NCBI RefSeq assembly: GCF_003627955.1 | Contig: NZ_RBWS01000015.1 | Span: forward strand, 123,586-187,585 | Direction: 5' to 3' | Source: Sphingobacterium puteale | GTDB taxonomy: Bacteria; Bacteroidota; Bacteroidia; Sphingobacteriales; Sphingobacteriaceae | Length of the DNA: 64,000 bases | Shown here: in pieces, positions 43,251-52,573 of the stretch | How the letters are laid out: every line of letters begins with the position of its first letter | Numbering within the stretch: the first letter of the stretch is position 1 | Position numbers and translations under genes: made by a program | The notes under the pieces: generated by a model | What the model saw: the letters and a program-made list of their open reading frames with translations, nothing else | What the model was told of the DNA's origin: nothing | Database searches by the model: none

Positions 43251-43919
43251 TTATGCTTTTTCTTCTTTTAATTTCGACGATTCTTTTTTTGGTTCCTTTT
43301 CCTCAAAACCTGAGCGCAAGATTTCATCCCATAAGGACGAACTCACACCGAATCCTTTTTCTGGATCGGAATAATGGTGCAGCATGTGATGTTGCTTAAT
43401 ACGCTTGAAGATTCCGCTCTTAAAATTTGCGTGATGCATGGCGTAGTGACATTCATCATAGATCAGATATCCCACCATAAATCCCGAGAAAAAGCAAGCT
43501 AGGATAAATTCATTCGAAAAGAATAATGTAAATCCAAAATACACCAAAGCCGCTAAAGGAATACTGGCTGAAAGAGGCATAACCAAACGCATCCGATCCC
43601 TAGGGTAGTCGTGGTGTACACCGTGAAAGATAAAAGCGATCCGTTTCCCCCATTCCGATGTCGGGTGGAAATGAAATACCCAACGATGTAATGCATATTC
43701 AAATGCTGTCCAGAATGCCAGACCAAAAACAAAATAACCAATATATGTCAATAGATCAACATCACCCCAGACCAGAGCTTTATATGAAAAGAAAACAACT
43801 ACGGGTACATAGAAAATCAAAGGTACGCTCCAGTGCACTTTCGTCAACGACTCTAAAAAGTCATTTTTGAACATGCGTGTAGATTCCGTAGAATTTGAAA
43901 CATAATTACGCTTTGCCAT
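43251..43919 (-). CDS. Fatty-acid hydroxylase/sterol desaturase-family membrane enzyme
   Basis: A 222-residue di-iron membrane enzyme. The His clusters are present: ALHRWVFHFHP, then FHGVHHDYPRD, later HYAMHHANF and KQHHMLHHYSDPEKGFGVSS. About four helices surround them. The order and length match the fatty-acid 2-hydroxylase group, which adds an OH next to the carboxyl of an N-acyl chain; in Sphingobacteriaceae such a hydroxy acid is part of sphingolipids. The exact chain position is inference. The C-terminal tail is Lys/Glu-rich. Confidence 0.88.
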   Translation of the reverse strand: MAKRNYVSNSTESTRMFKNDFLESLTKVHWSVPLIFYVPVVVFFSYKALVWGDVDLLTYIGYFVFGLAFWTAFEYALHRWVFHFHPTSEWGKRIAFIFHGVHHDYPRDRMRLVMPLSASIPLAALVYFGFTLFFSNEFILACFFSGFMVGYLIYDECHYAMHHANFKSGIFKRIKQHHMLHHYSDPEKGFGVSSSLWDEILRSGFEEKEPKKESSKLKEEKA

Positions 43920-44152
43920 AATACTATTTTTATTATTCCCTCACAAAAATAAGTATTTTAAGCACAAATGAAGAAGGGTCTAGGCTAGAAAAACAAAATA
44001 TCTGACCTTTTCAACAAAAAAGTTAAACACCTGCTAACATCCTTTACAGCTTAAAACCTTTTATTTGATCTATTAGCTCTAATTTTCTTAAATTTTCAAC
44101 GCTTTAAGCGCAAACCCACAAGAGTCAAAATTGACAAAATCAAGACAGTTTA

Positions 44153-44827
44153 CTATTTAAAGTTGACTGTTCCGCCGGCCATTTTCTTTTCAATGCGTTG
44201 TTCAGGCTTGCCATAGACATCTATCGTACCGCCGCCACGTGTCTTTGTCTCGATGGAATCCACTGCATTGACTTCTGCCTTCCCTCCCCCGTTTACCGTA
44301 ACTGTTGTTGTTGTTGTCTTAAAATCCTTCCCCTCATATTTGCCGCCAAAATTGGAGATAATCTCCTGTTTGTCCGCTTTACCATAAAGTGCTATTGTTG
44401 CACCGGAGGTCACTTTCACTTCAGCACTTTTTGCTTCCGCGTGCAAATCGACCAGACCACCTTCGGAAGCGTAGACTTTGAGATGATCAGCCAACACGGT
44501 ATTGTTTGACGTAGCAAATACCTTTGCTCCTTTTTTTGCTTCTACATTTTTCAAACTTTTGTAGTAAACTTTCACAGAGATATTGCCCCCCTGCAGCATA
44601 TTTAGCGTGTTCATTTTTAAAGCTAAAGCACCATTTGTATTGACCACCTTCACATTCTCGTAGTTCTGCCCTTCGAATGTCACCAGAGACTCATTGGCCT
44701 TGATCAATTCTACCTGTATTTTATCTGTCGCGACTACCGAACTAAAATCCCCCACATTTTGTTTAGCCTGTCCAAATCCCACCTGGGTCATTAATAAAAG
44801 AAACGCACTGATTCCTAAAATTTTCAT
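44153..44827 (-). CDS. GIN-domain (DUF2807) secreted protein
   Basis: A 224-residue exported protein. The ATG at 44827 gives a good signal peptide (MKILGISAFLLLMTQVGFGQ); a longer frame upstream to 44968 lacks one. The mature part is a beta-solenoid of short repeats (GGLVDLHAEAKSAEVKVTSGATIALYGKAD, TVTVNGGGKAEVNAVDSIETKTRGGGTIDVYG) that match DUF2807. These are widespread in Bacteroidota as envelope proteins without a known activity. It ends 110 bases before nothing but a short gap and the hydroxylase; single gene. Confidence 0.85.
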   Translation of the reverse strand: MKILGISAFLLLMTQVGFGQAKQNVGDFSSVVATDKIQVELIKANESLVTFEGQNYENVKVVNTNGALALKMNTLNMLQGGNISVKVYYKSLKNVEAKKGAKVFATSNNTVLADHLKVYASEGGLVDLHAEAKSAEVKVTSGATIALYGKADKQEIISNFGGKYEGKDFKTTTTTVTVNGGGKAEVNAVDSIETKTRGGGTIDVYGKPEQRIEKKMAGGTVNFK

Positions 44828-44991
44828 AGTTATATTATCCGTTTTTTGATTACTTGATATGCCCTTTCCCGCTGTATTTTCACTTATTTTGTGTACAGGG
44901 ATTATATGCGCATATTGACTTATTCCGTATTTTCGGTTGTCAAAAAACACGCCAATCATCATCCTCACGTTGCTTTTTAACCTATTTTGAC

Positions 44992-45022
44992 AAAAAAAAG
45001 GTGTCCTAATTTTTAGGACACC
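44992..45022 (-). terminator. Terminator after the class II aldolase
   Basis: GGTGTCCTAA pairs perfectly with TTAGGACACC around TTT; on the minus strand it is followed by eight T. Confidence 0.9.
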
Positions 45023-45045
45023 CCGCTATTCATATTTTGTTTTGC

Positions 45046-46125
45046 TTATAACTTACTGTTTACATCTACCGCATTCAGATCAGCAAATGCTTCTTTCAAG
45101 CGAGCAACAAATGCTTCTTCACCCTTACGTAACCATACACGTGGGTCGTAATATTTTTTGTTTGGAGAATCAGTACCTTCAGGGTTTCCGATCTGTCCTT
45201 GCAAATAATCGTGATTTTTAGCTTCGTAAGCTCTAACACCATCCCAGAACGCCCATTGCATATCGGTATCGATATTCATTTTGATCGCTCCATAAGAAAT
45301 AGCTTCTGCAATTTCTTCAGGTGAAGAACCAGATCCACCGTGGAACACAAAGTTAACTGGCTTTTCAGCAGTAAGCTTATATTTCTCGCGGATATACTCT
45401 TGTGAATTATGTAAGATGACCGGTTGTAATTTTACATTACCCGGTTTGTACACGCCATGTACGTTACCGAATGCTGCTGCAACGGTAAATTTGTCAGATA
45501 CTTTAGACAATTCTTCGTAGGCATAAGCAACCTCCTCTGGTTGTGTGTATAATTTAGAGCTGTCCACATCCGAGTTGTCAACACCATCTTCTTCTCCACC
45601 TGTAACACCCAATTCGATCTCCACAGTCATACCCAGTGGTTTCATACGTGCTAAGTATTTTGCAGAAATTTCGATATTCTCTTCGATCGGTTCTTCAGAT
45701 AAATCCAACATATGTGAAGAGAACAAAGGTTTACCATGTTGAGCGAAGAATTTCTCACCCGCATCCAATAAACCGTCGATCCAAGGTAAAAGTTTTTTAG
45801 CCGCGTGATCCGTGTGCAAAATTACGGCAACACCATAGTGTTCTGCCAATAAATGTACGTGCTGTGCTGCAGATACCGCACCCAATACACACGCTTGCAA
45901 GTTATCATTATTTAATGTTTTACCAGCATAGAATTGTGCACCACCGTTTGACAATTGAATAATTACAGGAGAGTTTACTGCTTTAGCAGTTTCCATTACC
46001 GCATTGATAGAATTTGTTCCGATAATGTTTACCGCAGGCAAAGCAAATTTATGTTTCTTTGCAACTTCAAACAACTCTTGTACTTGATCTCCCGTCAATA
46101 CACCTTTAAAATCTTTTAGGCTCAT
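45046..46125 (-). CDS. fbaA: Class II fructose-bisphosphate aldolase
   Basis: A 359-residue zinc aldolase that cleaves or forms fructose-1,6-bisphosphate in glycolysis and gluconeogenesis. Zinc-binding and catalytic regions are visible: VILHTDHAAKKLLPW, EIELGVTGGEEDGVDN, AAAFGNVHGVY, VFHGGSGSS and AISYGAIKMNIDTDMQWA. The length and the long C-terminal part fit the FbaA (class IIA) form. It is a single gene with its own terminator and about 280 bases of gene-free upstream DNA. Confidence 0.95.
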   Translation of the reverse strand: MSLKDFKGVLTGDQVQELFEVAKKHKFALPAVNIIGTNSINAVMETAKAVNSPVIIQLSNGGAQFYAGKTLNNDNLQACVLGAVSAAQHVHLLAEHYGVAVILHTDHAAKKLLPWIDGLLDAGEKFFAQHGKPLFSSHMLDLSEEPIEENIEISAKYLARMKPLGMTVEIELGVTGGEEDGVDNSDVDSSKLYTQPEEVAYAYEELSKVSDKFTVAAAFGNVHGVYKPGNVKLQPVILHNSQEYIREKYKLTAEKPVNFVFHGGSGSSPEEIAEAISYGAIKMNIDTDMQWAFWDGVRAYEAKNHDYLQGQIGNPEGTDSPNKKYYDPRVWLRKGEEAFVARLKEAFADLNAVDVNSKL

Positions 46126-46404
46126 ATTACTGTTATTGATTTATTTTAATCTTTATTAACTCTTGAAGCTACTAAATTATTAAAAATAATTATTACTTCC
46201 TAATTTTTAGAGTGTACTAAATACACTATCATTTGTTTATTACTCTAATCACCCGAATCGCGATAGACCTACCCCGGTCTACCGCCGGGATTAAATCAGT
46301 TCATTCCATAGGGATATCGCTCCTTCTTTCAAAAAAATGCAGTGGATACTTCTATAATACATTAGGGATTGATTAAATTTGAGCTCACCAATATTGGAAT
46401 CATT

Positions 46405-46752
46405 ATGCTACAGGTATACGGTATCAAAAACTGTAACACAGTAAAGAAAGCCCTAACATGGTTAGAAGAAAATCAGATTGATTTTCAATTTCATGACTTT
46501 AAGAAAGAAGGCGTCAGTGATGAAAAACTTAAGGAATGGGAGAAAAAAGTGGACTGGCAGTCTTTGGTCAACAAAAAAGGGACAACCTGGAAGAAATTGA
46601 CAGCCGAAGAGCAAGCGCAGGTTGTCGATTCCAGTAGCGCCAATAAAGTGCTCAAAGCCCACACAAGCATGATCAAACGCCCAGTGATTGAGTATGGTAA
46701 AGGCATCCTGCTCGGTTTCAGTGAAGACGACTATAAAATCAACTTAAAATAG
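46405..46752 (+). CDS. ArsC/Spx-family reductase-like protein (YffB-like)
   Basis: A 115-residue thioredoxin-fold protein. The ATG at 46405 (MLQVYGIKNCNTVKKALTWL) fits the family; a longer frame begins at 46369. The motif KNCNTVKKA has the single N-terminal Cys of the arsenate-reductase-like YffB group, and the end IKRPVIEYGKGILLGF gives the RPV/I motif. Such proteins use glutathione or other thiols; YffB itself does not reduce arsenate well. No ars genes are near, so a true arsenic role is unlikely. A terminator follows. Confidence 0.9.
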   Translation: MLQVYGIKNCNTVKKALTWLEENQIDFQFHDFKKEGVSDEKLKEWEKKVDWQSLVNKKGTTWKKLTAEEQAQVVDSSSANKVLKAHTSMIKRPVIEYGKGILLGFSEDDYKINLK

Positions 46753-46759
46753 TTGTTAC

Positions 46760-46786
46760 AAGCTCCTTAAAAAGGAGCTTTTTTTT
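46760..46786 (+). terminator. Terminator after the ArsC-like gene
   Basis: AAGCTCCTT, loop AAA, AAGGAGCTT and then six more T. Confidence 0.9.
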
Positions 46787-46845
46787 GCCTTATCTACTTT
46801 TCATTGTATATTGTGACCAATAAACGTAATTTAATTCGAACAGCT

Positions 46846-48792
46846 ATGATGAAAAGACTTGCATTGGCTTCTTTCAGCCTTATTGCACTGAGCTATGCTT
46901 TTCCGTCCTTTTCCCAGGAAAAAACATCCAACTATAGTTATACTGAAGCCTTTGCGCCGTTGTTTTTCAAAAATAATGGCAATGATTATCGCTCCGCGGC
47001 CGGCAAACCCGGTCCCGGATATTGGCAAAATGCGGCGGACTACAAGATACAGGCTTCATTAAACGACCAAAATGATCAGGTAACCGGTGCAGTAGAGATT
47101 ACCTACAGTAATAATAGTCCTGACAATATGGATTACCTCTGGCTACAATTGGACCAAAATATGTTTTCACAGCATGGACGTGGGCAGTTGATCTCTCCAT
47201 TGACCAATAGCCGATATGGCGACGGAAATTCAAGATTTGACGGTGGGTATCAGATTCAGTCTGTCACCGACGTCAATGGAAAAGCCATAGAGCATATCAT
47301 AGATGATACCCGCATGCAACTGCGACTTCCGACGGCACTGAAAAGTAAGGGTGGAAAAATTACTTTCAAAATCACCTATCAATATACAGTACCCCAATAT
47401 GGTGCCGACCGTACAGGTATCCTGGATACTAAGAATGGAAAAATCTATGCCATCGCACAATGGTTTCCCAGACTTTGTGTATATGACGATATTAGAGGCT
47501 GGAACACCCTGCCTTACACAGGCCCCGGAGAATTCTACCGCGAGTTCGGAAATTATCAGGTCGAAATCACCGCGCCAGCCAGCCACATCGTTGTGCTGGG
47601 GGGTGAACTTTTAAATCCACAGGAAGTATTCACGGCGGACCAGTTCAAAAGATACCAGCTCGCCCTGCGCAGTGATGAAACCGTATTGATCCGCTCCGCC
47701 GAAGAAGTGACGGCAAAAAGTTCAAGACCGGCCAAAAAGACACTGACCTGGAAATATCAGCTCAATAATGCACAGGATATTGCTTGGGCCTCCTCCACCG
47801 CCTTTATATTGGATGGCGCAAAAATCAATCTCCCAAGCGGCAAAAAGGCACTTGCCCTATCAGCCTATCCAGTAGAAAGCAATAGCAACAATGCCTGGGA
47901 ACGTTCGACAGAATATACCAAAGCCGCCATCGAAATTTATTCCAAAAATTGGTTTGAATACCCGTATCCTGTAGCCGTAAATGTTGCTTCCAATGTGGGG
48001 GGTATGGAATATCCTGCCTTGTCTTTCTGTGGCAATCAAGCTAAAGCAGCTTCCCTTTGGGGGGTCACTAATCATGAATTTGGCCATAACTGGTTTCCTA
48101 TGATCGTCGCCTCCAACGAACGCGAGCATGGTTGGATGGATGAAGGGTTCAATACCTTTATCAATGAACTGGCAACTCAAGAATTCAACAATGGTGAGTA
48201 TCATCGTCCACAGGCCAGTCGTTCGTATATTTTCACATCGCAAAATCTCGAGCCGATCATGAGTACACCACAAAATATGAAGGAACGTAATATTGGTGCC
48301 CTTGTGTATTACAAACCAGCTTATGGACTCAAATTATTGCGCAATGAGATCATTGGCAAAGAACGCTTCGATTACGCCTTCAAAAAATATATTCAGGAAT
48401 GGGCTTATAAACATCCGACACCCGAGGACTTCTTTAAAGCGATCGAAAATGGAACCGGGGAAAGTCTTAACTGGTTCTGGCGCGGATGGTTTGTCAATAA
48501 CTGGCAAATGGACCAAGCGATCAAGTCCGTTTCCTATGTCAACAATCAACCTATGTTAGGTGCATTGATCACAGTAGAGAACCTCGAAAAATTACCTATG
48601 CCCATTATCGTCGAAGCAACCACAGTTTCAGGTAAAAAAATAAGAAAAAAATTACCTGTGGAAGTCTGGGAAAGAAATAACGTTTGGCAGTTTAAAATCC
48701 CTACAGGCGAAGCCCTGCTTTCCGTACAGCTGGATCCTGACGATGTCATGCCCGACAAGAATCCGGATAATAATACATGGAAAGCAAATTAG
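46846..48792 (+). CDS. M1-family zinc aminopeptidase-like protein
   Basis: A 648-residue exported protease. The ATG at 46846 (MMKRLALASFSLIAL) leads directly into a signal peptide cut near SFSQ; an earlier frame from 46804 adds 14 residues. The M1 zinc site is HEFGHNW (H410, E411, H414) with the third ligand in WMDEGFNTF 18 residues on, and the upstream exopeptidase motif is GGMEYPA. The family removes N-terminal amino acids, but periplasmic Bacteroidota members of this length often lack a tested activity. The C-terminal part has a short beta domain instead of the long helical domain of PepN. Confidence 0.92.
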   Translation: MMKRLALASFSLIALSYAFPSFSQEKTSNYSYTEAFAPLFFKNNGNDYRSAAGKPGPGYWQNAADYKIQASLNDQNDQVTGAVEITYSNNSPDNMDYLWLQLDQNMFSQHGRGQLISPLTNSRYGDGNSRFDGGYQIQSVTDVNGKAIEHIIDDTRMQLRLPTALKSKGGKITFKITYQYTVPQYGADRTGILDTKNGKIYAIAQWFPRLCVYDDIRGWNTLPYTGPGEFYREFGNYQVEITAPASHIVVLGGELLNPQEVFTADQFKRYQLALRSDETVLIRSAEEVTAKSSRPAKKTLTWKYQLNNAQDIAWASSTAFILDGAKINLPSGKKALALSAYPVESNSNNAWERSTEYTKAAIEIYSKNWFEYPYPVAVNVASNVGGMEYPALSFCGNQAKAASLWGVTNHEFGHNWFPMIVASNEREHGWMDEGFNTFINELATQEFNNGEYHRPQASRSYIFTSQNLEPIMSTPQNMKERNIGALVYYKPAYGLKLLRNEIIGKERFDYAFKKYIQEWAYKHPTPEDFFKAIENGTGESLNWFWRGWFVNNWQMDQAIKSVSYVNNQPMLGALITVENLEKLPMPIIVEATTVSGKKIRKKLPVEVWERNNVWQFKIPTGEALLSVQLDPDDVMPDKNPDNNTWKAN

Positions 48793-48842
48793 AGCGTTAA
48801 TTCAAAATCTATTCGTTATTTTTGGTAAAGAAATTCTACTTT

Positions 48843-48889
48843 ATGAAACCATTATGAACACTTCAAAAAATTGCTCATAATGGTTTCAT
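48843..48889. promoter_or_regulatory. 15-base inverted repeat after the M1 peptidase
   Basis: ATGAAACCATTATGA and TCATAATGGTTTCAT are exact inverse copies with a 17-base loop. There is no T run after it, so an operator or a processed hairpin is as likely as a terminator. Confidence 0.5.
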
Positions 48890-48949
48890 TGTGCCAGAGG
48901 AATAAAACGGAAGGTAACAAGCTCATTTATGTATATTTATTATATCCCC

Positions 48950-49636
48950 ATGAAAGTCACACAAACGATTCTAAGCTGCTTATTTATTATATTGATCAGC
49001 GGGCAGCTATTTGCACAGGAAAAAACCAAAGGTATTATTATGGAGCTTGTCAGCGGAGAAAAAATTGAAGCTGCACAGATCCAGAATTTACGGAGCAAGG
49101 TAGAAGTTCAGACCAATAGGGATGGATCATTTGCGATTGATGCCAGTATCAATGATCTACTTTTGATTAAAGCAACCGGATACGAGCAGGATACTGTATT
49201 TATATATGACTCGAGCTTACGAAGAATTTATTTGAATAGAATAAATACTCCCATTGAATTGAATCAAGTTGTTGTTGAACGGATGACCGATAGTAGACTT
49301 GCAGCTGAAATCCAGCGCGAAAAAGTCGCCGGAAAATATTCGGATGCCAGCCAAAACCGCGGCGGGATCCGTATCTCTCCAAGCCGTATATTCAGCAAGG
49401 AAGGGAAACAGGCTCGCTCAAATTATAAACTTCTTGTCGCGGAACTCGAAAAAAGAACGGTTGACCGCAAGTTTACAGACAATCTCATTAAAGAAGTAAC
49501 ACCGCTTGACGGCTCCGAACTGGCTTTATTTAAAGAAAGATTCAGACCTTCTTATAAGTTTATCCAAAATAGCAGCCAGGAAACATTACGGGTCTACGTG
49601 ATGGATAGTTACAAGAAATTTAACGAGAAAAAATAA
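48950..49636 (+). CDS. Carboxypeptidase-regulatory-like secreted protein
   Basis: A 228-residue exported protein; the ATG at 48950 gives the signal peptide MKVTQTILSCLFIILISGQLFAQ. The next 85 residues are a CarboxypepD_reg-like beta domain (EKTKGIIMELVSGEKIEAAQIQNLRS, then FIYDSSLRRIYLNRI), followed by a helical polar part (VVVERMTDSRLAAEIQREKVAGKY and GGIRISPSRIFSKEGKQARSNYKLL). This layout recurs in Bacteroidota proteins without a barrel and is of unknown role. It follows the 15-base inverted repeat. Confidence 0.75.
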   Translation: MKVTQTILSCLFIILISGQLFAQEKTKGIIMELVSGEKIEAAQIQNLRSKVEVQTNRDGSFAIDASINDLLLIKATGYEQDTVFIYDSSLRRIYLNRINTPIELNQVVVERMTDSRLAAEIQREKVAGKYSDASQNRGGIRISPSRIFSKEGKQARSNYKLLVAELEKRTVDRKFTDNLIKEVTPLDGSELALFKERFRPSYKFIQNSSQETLRVYVMDSYKKFNEKK

Positions 49637-49667
49637 AAAACAAGACTTTTTATCATGTGATTGTCAG

Positions 49668-49710
49668 AAGGTTTTAAACTGTAATATTTTTTATTTCAGT
49701 TTAAAACCTT
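49668..49710. promoter_or_regulatory. Inverted repeat at the Rrf2-gene promoter, putative operator
   Basis: AAGGTTTTAAACTG and CAGTTTAAAACCTT are exact inverse copies with a 15-base centre. A TACTTTTG -7 box lies at 49717-49724, so the right arm covers the region just upstream of it. It could also end transcription of the gene before. Confidence 0.55.
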
Positions 49711-49753
49711 TTCCATTACTTTTGTGTTATCAAAATCAGAAAATCAGCACGGG

Positions 49754-50167
49754 ATGTTACACAACTTGAGATTTGCAACAGCTTTACATATTATGGTCTT
49801 AGCACAATTGGAGGAGTCCGGACAATGGCTTTCCTCTGAATATATTGCTTCAAGTATCCAGGTAAACGCTGTTGTTGTCCGAAAGGAAATTTCCTCCCTG
49901 AAAGCGGCCGCTTTATTAATCAGTAAAGAGGGCAAAGGTGGCGGCATTCGCATAAATAATGAAAAAGAGCGCATCACCCTTGCCGACATTTATCAAAGTA
50001 CTAAACAAAATGAGCTATCGGGTAAATTCAACACCCCAAACCCAGCTTGTATTGTCGGTAAAAACATCAATGCCAAATTGCAGGAGCTTTATCAGGAAGT
50101 CGACACTGATATTGCATTGCGTCTGGAAAAAATGACGCTTGCTGATTTTAGTAAAACATTTAATTAA
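49754..50167 (+). CDS. Rrf2-family transcription regulator (YwnA-like)
   Basis: A 137-residue winged-helix protein. The ATG at 49754 (MLHNLRFATALHIMVL) fits homologues; earlier in-frame starts are weak. The recognition part is SEYIASSIQVNAVVVRKEISSLKAAALLISKEGKGGGIRI. Only one Cys is present (NPACIVG), so it is not a three-Cys iron-sulfur Rrf2 sensor such as IscR. It lies 6 bases before an NAD(P)-binding oxidoreductase, the same pairing as B. subtilis ywnA-ywnB. The inverted repeat upstream is probably its own operator. One-Cys members can sense oxidants or electrophiles, which fits but is inferred. Confidence 0.88.
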   Translation: MLHNLRFATALHIMVLAQLEESGQWLSSEYIASSIQVNAVVVRKEISSLKAAALLISKEGKGGGIRINNEKERITLADIYQSTKQNELSGKFNTPNPACIVGKNINAKLQELYQEVDTDIALRLEKMTLADFSKTFN

Positions 50168-50173
50168 AAACAC

Positions 50174-50821
50174 ATGAAAGTAGCAGTAATTGGATCCACA
50201 GGATATGTAGGAACACATCTTGTGAAAGAATTGGTTGACCGAAATTACGAAGTCGTTGCACTCGCTCGCCATACAGAAAACATTCGATCGAATGACAGCA
50301 TAACAAAATTAGCTGTTGATATCAATAATCACGATCAACTGGTAAGCGCTCTGACAGGCACAGATGTTGTTGTTTCGGCATTTAACGCTGGTTGGACCAA
50401 CCCCAACCTCTACGAAGATTTTACTAAAGGGGCTTTAGCCATTCAAGAGGCGGTTAAAGATGCCGGCGTGAAACGTTTTATTGTCGTCGGTGGAGCGGGA
50501 AGTTTGTTAATCGAGGGTAATCGTCTTGTCGATTCACATGAATTTCCAAAAGAGATCAAACCTGGAGCACTGGCCGCCGCAGATTACTTAGATACCATCC
50601 GCAAAGAAGATCAACTCGAATGGACAATGATCAGTCCTGCCATAGAAATGAATCCACAGGCAGGTGGTGTGCGAACTGGTAAGTACCGTACAGGATTGGA
50701 CGCGCCGGTATTTGATCACGAAGGGCGTTCAAGACTATCTGTTGAAGATCTTGCTGTTGCCATCGTTGACGAGATCGCAAATAAACAATTTATAAACAAA
50801 CGCTTTACAGCAGCATACTAA
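50174..50821 (+). CDS. NAD(P)-binding oxidoreductase, YwnB-like
   Basis: A 215-residue Rossmann protein of the atypical short-chain group. The dinucleotide site is VIGSTGYVGTHLVKEL (GxxGxxG form) at the start, followed by VVALARHTENI and FIVVGGAGSLLI. The end (GRSRLSVEDLAVAIVDEI) is usual for YwnB/NmrA-like proteins. No catalytic Tyr-x3-Lys is seen, as expected for the group. It shares a transcript with the Rrf2 gene. It may reduce or sense a small electrophile; no substrate is assigned. Confidence 0.9.
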   Translation: MKVAVIGSTGYVGTHLVKELVDRNYEVVALARHTENIRSNDSITKLAVDINNHDQLVSALTGTDVVVSAFNAGWTNPNLYEDFTKGALAIQEAVKDAGVKRFIVVGGAGSLLIEGNRLVDSHEFPKEIKPGALAAADYLDTIRKEDQLEWTMISPAIEMNPQAGGVRTGKYRTGLDAPVFDHEGRSRLSVEDLAVAIVDEIANKQFINKRFTAAY

Positions 50822-50963
50822 TAGGATACAATCATTTGATTTATATCTAATACAAAATTTTATTACAAAAGGGAAGCGCAATCTTCCCTTTTGTCGTTGA
50901 TATCATTTATATTTGACATTAATTAAACAATTAAAAAGCTAAATATCGTAAAGAATTAACCCT

Positions 50964-52448
50964 ATGCTATTTAAAAAATCGATTCCTAAACTGATTGCTG
51001 AGGCAAATGAAAATGGTGAACATACCCTAAAACGAACATTAACGAGTGGCGGATTAATTGCGCTAGGCGTTGGAGCCATTATTGGAGCAGGACTATTTTC
51101 CTTAACTGGAATTGCCGCTGCAGAGAATGCTGGTCCCGCTGTTATCCTATCGTTTATTATCGCTGCCGTTGGTTGTGCTTTTGCCGGCCTATGTTACGCC
51201 GAATTTGCGTCCATGATTCCGGTCGCCGGAAGTGCTTACACCTACTCCTATGCGACAATGGGGGAATTTGTAGCCTGGATCATCGGTTGGGATCTTGTTC
51301 TGGAGTATGCCCTCGCCGGTGCCACCGTAGCCGTCAGTTGGTCGCAATACTTTAATCAGCTCCTGATGATTTTCCACATCCATTTACCCGACACCCTACT
51401 GAAAGGCCCTTGGGAAGGTGGTATGGTTAATTTACCGGCAATCATTATTGTATGTTTGCTTTCTCTGCTATTAATGCGTGGAACACAGGAATCGTCACGC
51501 GTAAACAACATCCTGGTAATCTTAAAAGTAGGTGTCGTATTGATTTTTATCGCATTGGGCTGGAGCTTTATCAACCCTGCAAACCACGACCCATTTATTC
51601 CGGTAAATGCAGGCGAGGAAATGGTCAAAAATGGTCAACAAAGTCTGTGGACTTTTTTAAAGAGCGATGACTTTGGTCATTTTGGGTTTAGCGGTGTATT
51701 GCGTGCAGCGGGTGTTGTATTCTTTGCTTTCATTGGCTTTGATGCAGTAAGTACTGCTGCTCAGGAAGCAAAAAATCCCAAAAAAGGTATGCCAATTGGT
51801 ATTATCGGCTCATTGGTTATCTGTACCCTTCTTTATGTATTGTTCTCCTATGTAATGACAGGTATTGAAAATTATACCATGTTTAAAGGCGATGCCAAAC
51901 CAGTAGCAACGGCATTTGCGAAAACAGGATACCATTTTCTAAATACAGCATTAATTATTACGATTATTGCAGGTTATACATCCGTTATTCTAGTCATGTT
52001 ACTAGGACAAAGCCGTGTATTCTACTCCATGAGTAAAGATGGCCTGCTTCCAAAAATATTTTCGGACCTTTCCAAAAGACAGACTCCTTGGAAAACAAAT
52101 GCAATCTTTATGGTCTTCGTAAGTATCTTCGCTGGATTTGTTCCCGTCTCCGATCTTGGTCACATGGTGAGTATAGGAACCTTATTTGCGTTTACATTGG
52201 TTTGTGTAGGGATATTGGTACTCCGCAAAACAGATCCCAATCTGGAACGTCCATTCAAAACACCTTTAGTTCCATTTGTTCCGATCATGGGTATCCTTGT
52301 CTGTGTACTGATGATGGCCTCATTACCTATTGAAAGCTGGGAGCGTCTGGCAATCTGGCTGGCTTTAGGCCTATTGATTTACTTCGTTTATGGCAAGAAG
52401 CATAGTGTCATCCGTAAACAACATAGAGATCAACAAGGTATAGAATAA
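50964..52448 (+). CDS. APC-family amino-acid permease
   Basis: A 494-residue transporter with about 12-14 helices. The APC signature near helix 1 is IALGVGAIIGAGLFSLTGIAAAENAGPAVILSF, and the helix 6 region is FFAFIGFDAVSTAAQEAKNPKKGMPIGI. These match the cationic-amino-acid (CAT/YhdG-like) branch. It moves amino acids across the inner membrane with protons. Single gene with a strong bidirectional terminator after it. Confidence 0.92.
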   Translation: MLFKKSIPKLIAEANENGEHTLKRTLTSGGLIALGVGAIIGAGLFSLTGIAAAENAGPAVILSFIIAAVGCAFAGLCYAEFASMIPVAGSAYTYSYATMGEFVAWIIGWDLVLEYALAGATVAVSWSQYFNQLLMIFHIHLPDTLLKGPWEGGMVNLPAIIIVCLLSLLLMRGTQESSRVNNILVILKVGVVLIFIALGWSFINPANHDPFIPVNAGEEMVKNGQQSLWTFLKSDDFGHFGFSGVLRAAGVVFFAFIGFDAVSTAAQEAKNPKKGMPIGIIGSLVICTLLYVLFSYVMTGIENYTMFKGDAKPVATAFAKTGYHFLNTALIITIIAGYTSVILVMLLGQSRVFYSMSKDGLLPKIFSDLSKRQTPWKTNAIFMVFVSIFAGFVPVSDLGHMVSIGTLFAFTLVCVGILVLRKTDPNLERPFKTPLVPFVPIMGILVCVLMMASLPIESWERLAIWLALGLLIYFVYGKKHSVIRKQHRDQQGIE

Positions 52449-52480
52449 TACAGACAAACACCATGCAGTAACACTTGTCT

Positions 52481-52531
52481 CGGTATAAAAATAGCGGGCT
52501 TCTTTTTAAGAAGCCCGCTATTTTTATACCG
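52481..52531. terminator. Strong bidirectional terminator
   Basis: Two 24-base arms (52481-52504 and 52508-52531) are exact inverse copies around TTT, with the core AGCGGGCTTCTT and A/T runs on both sides. It serves the permease and the convergent DUF1543 gene. Confidence 0.92.
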
Positions 52532-52573
52532 ACAATATTGTTTTTAGTTACCAACGTATCCTTCCAAAATCGC

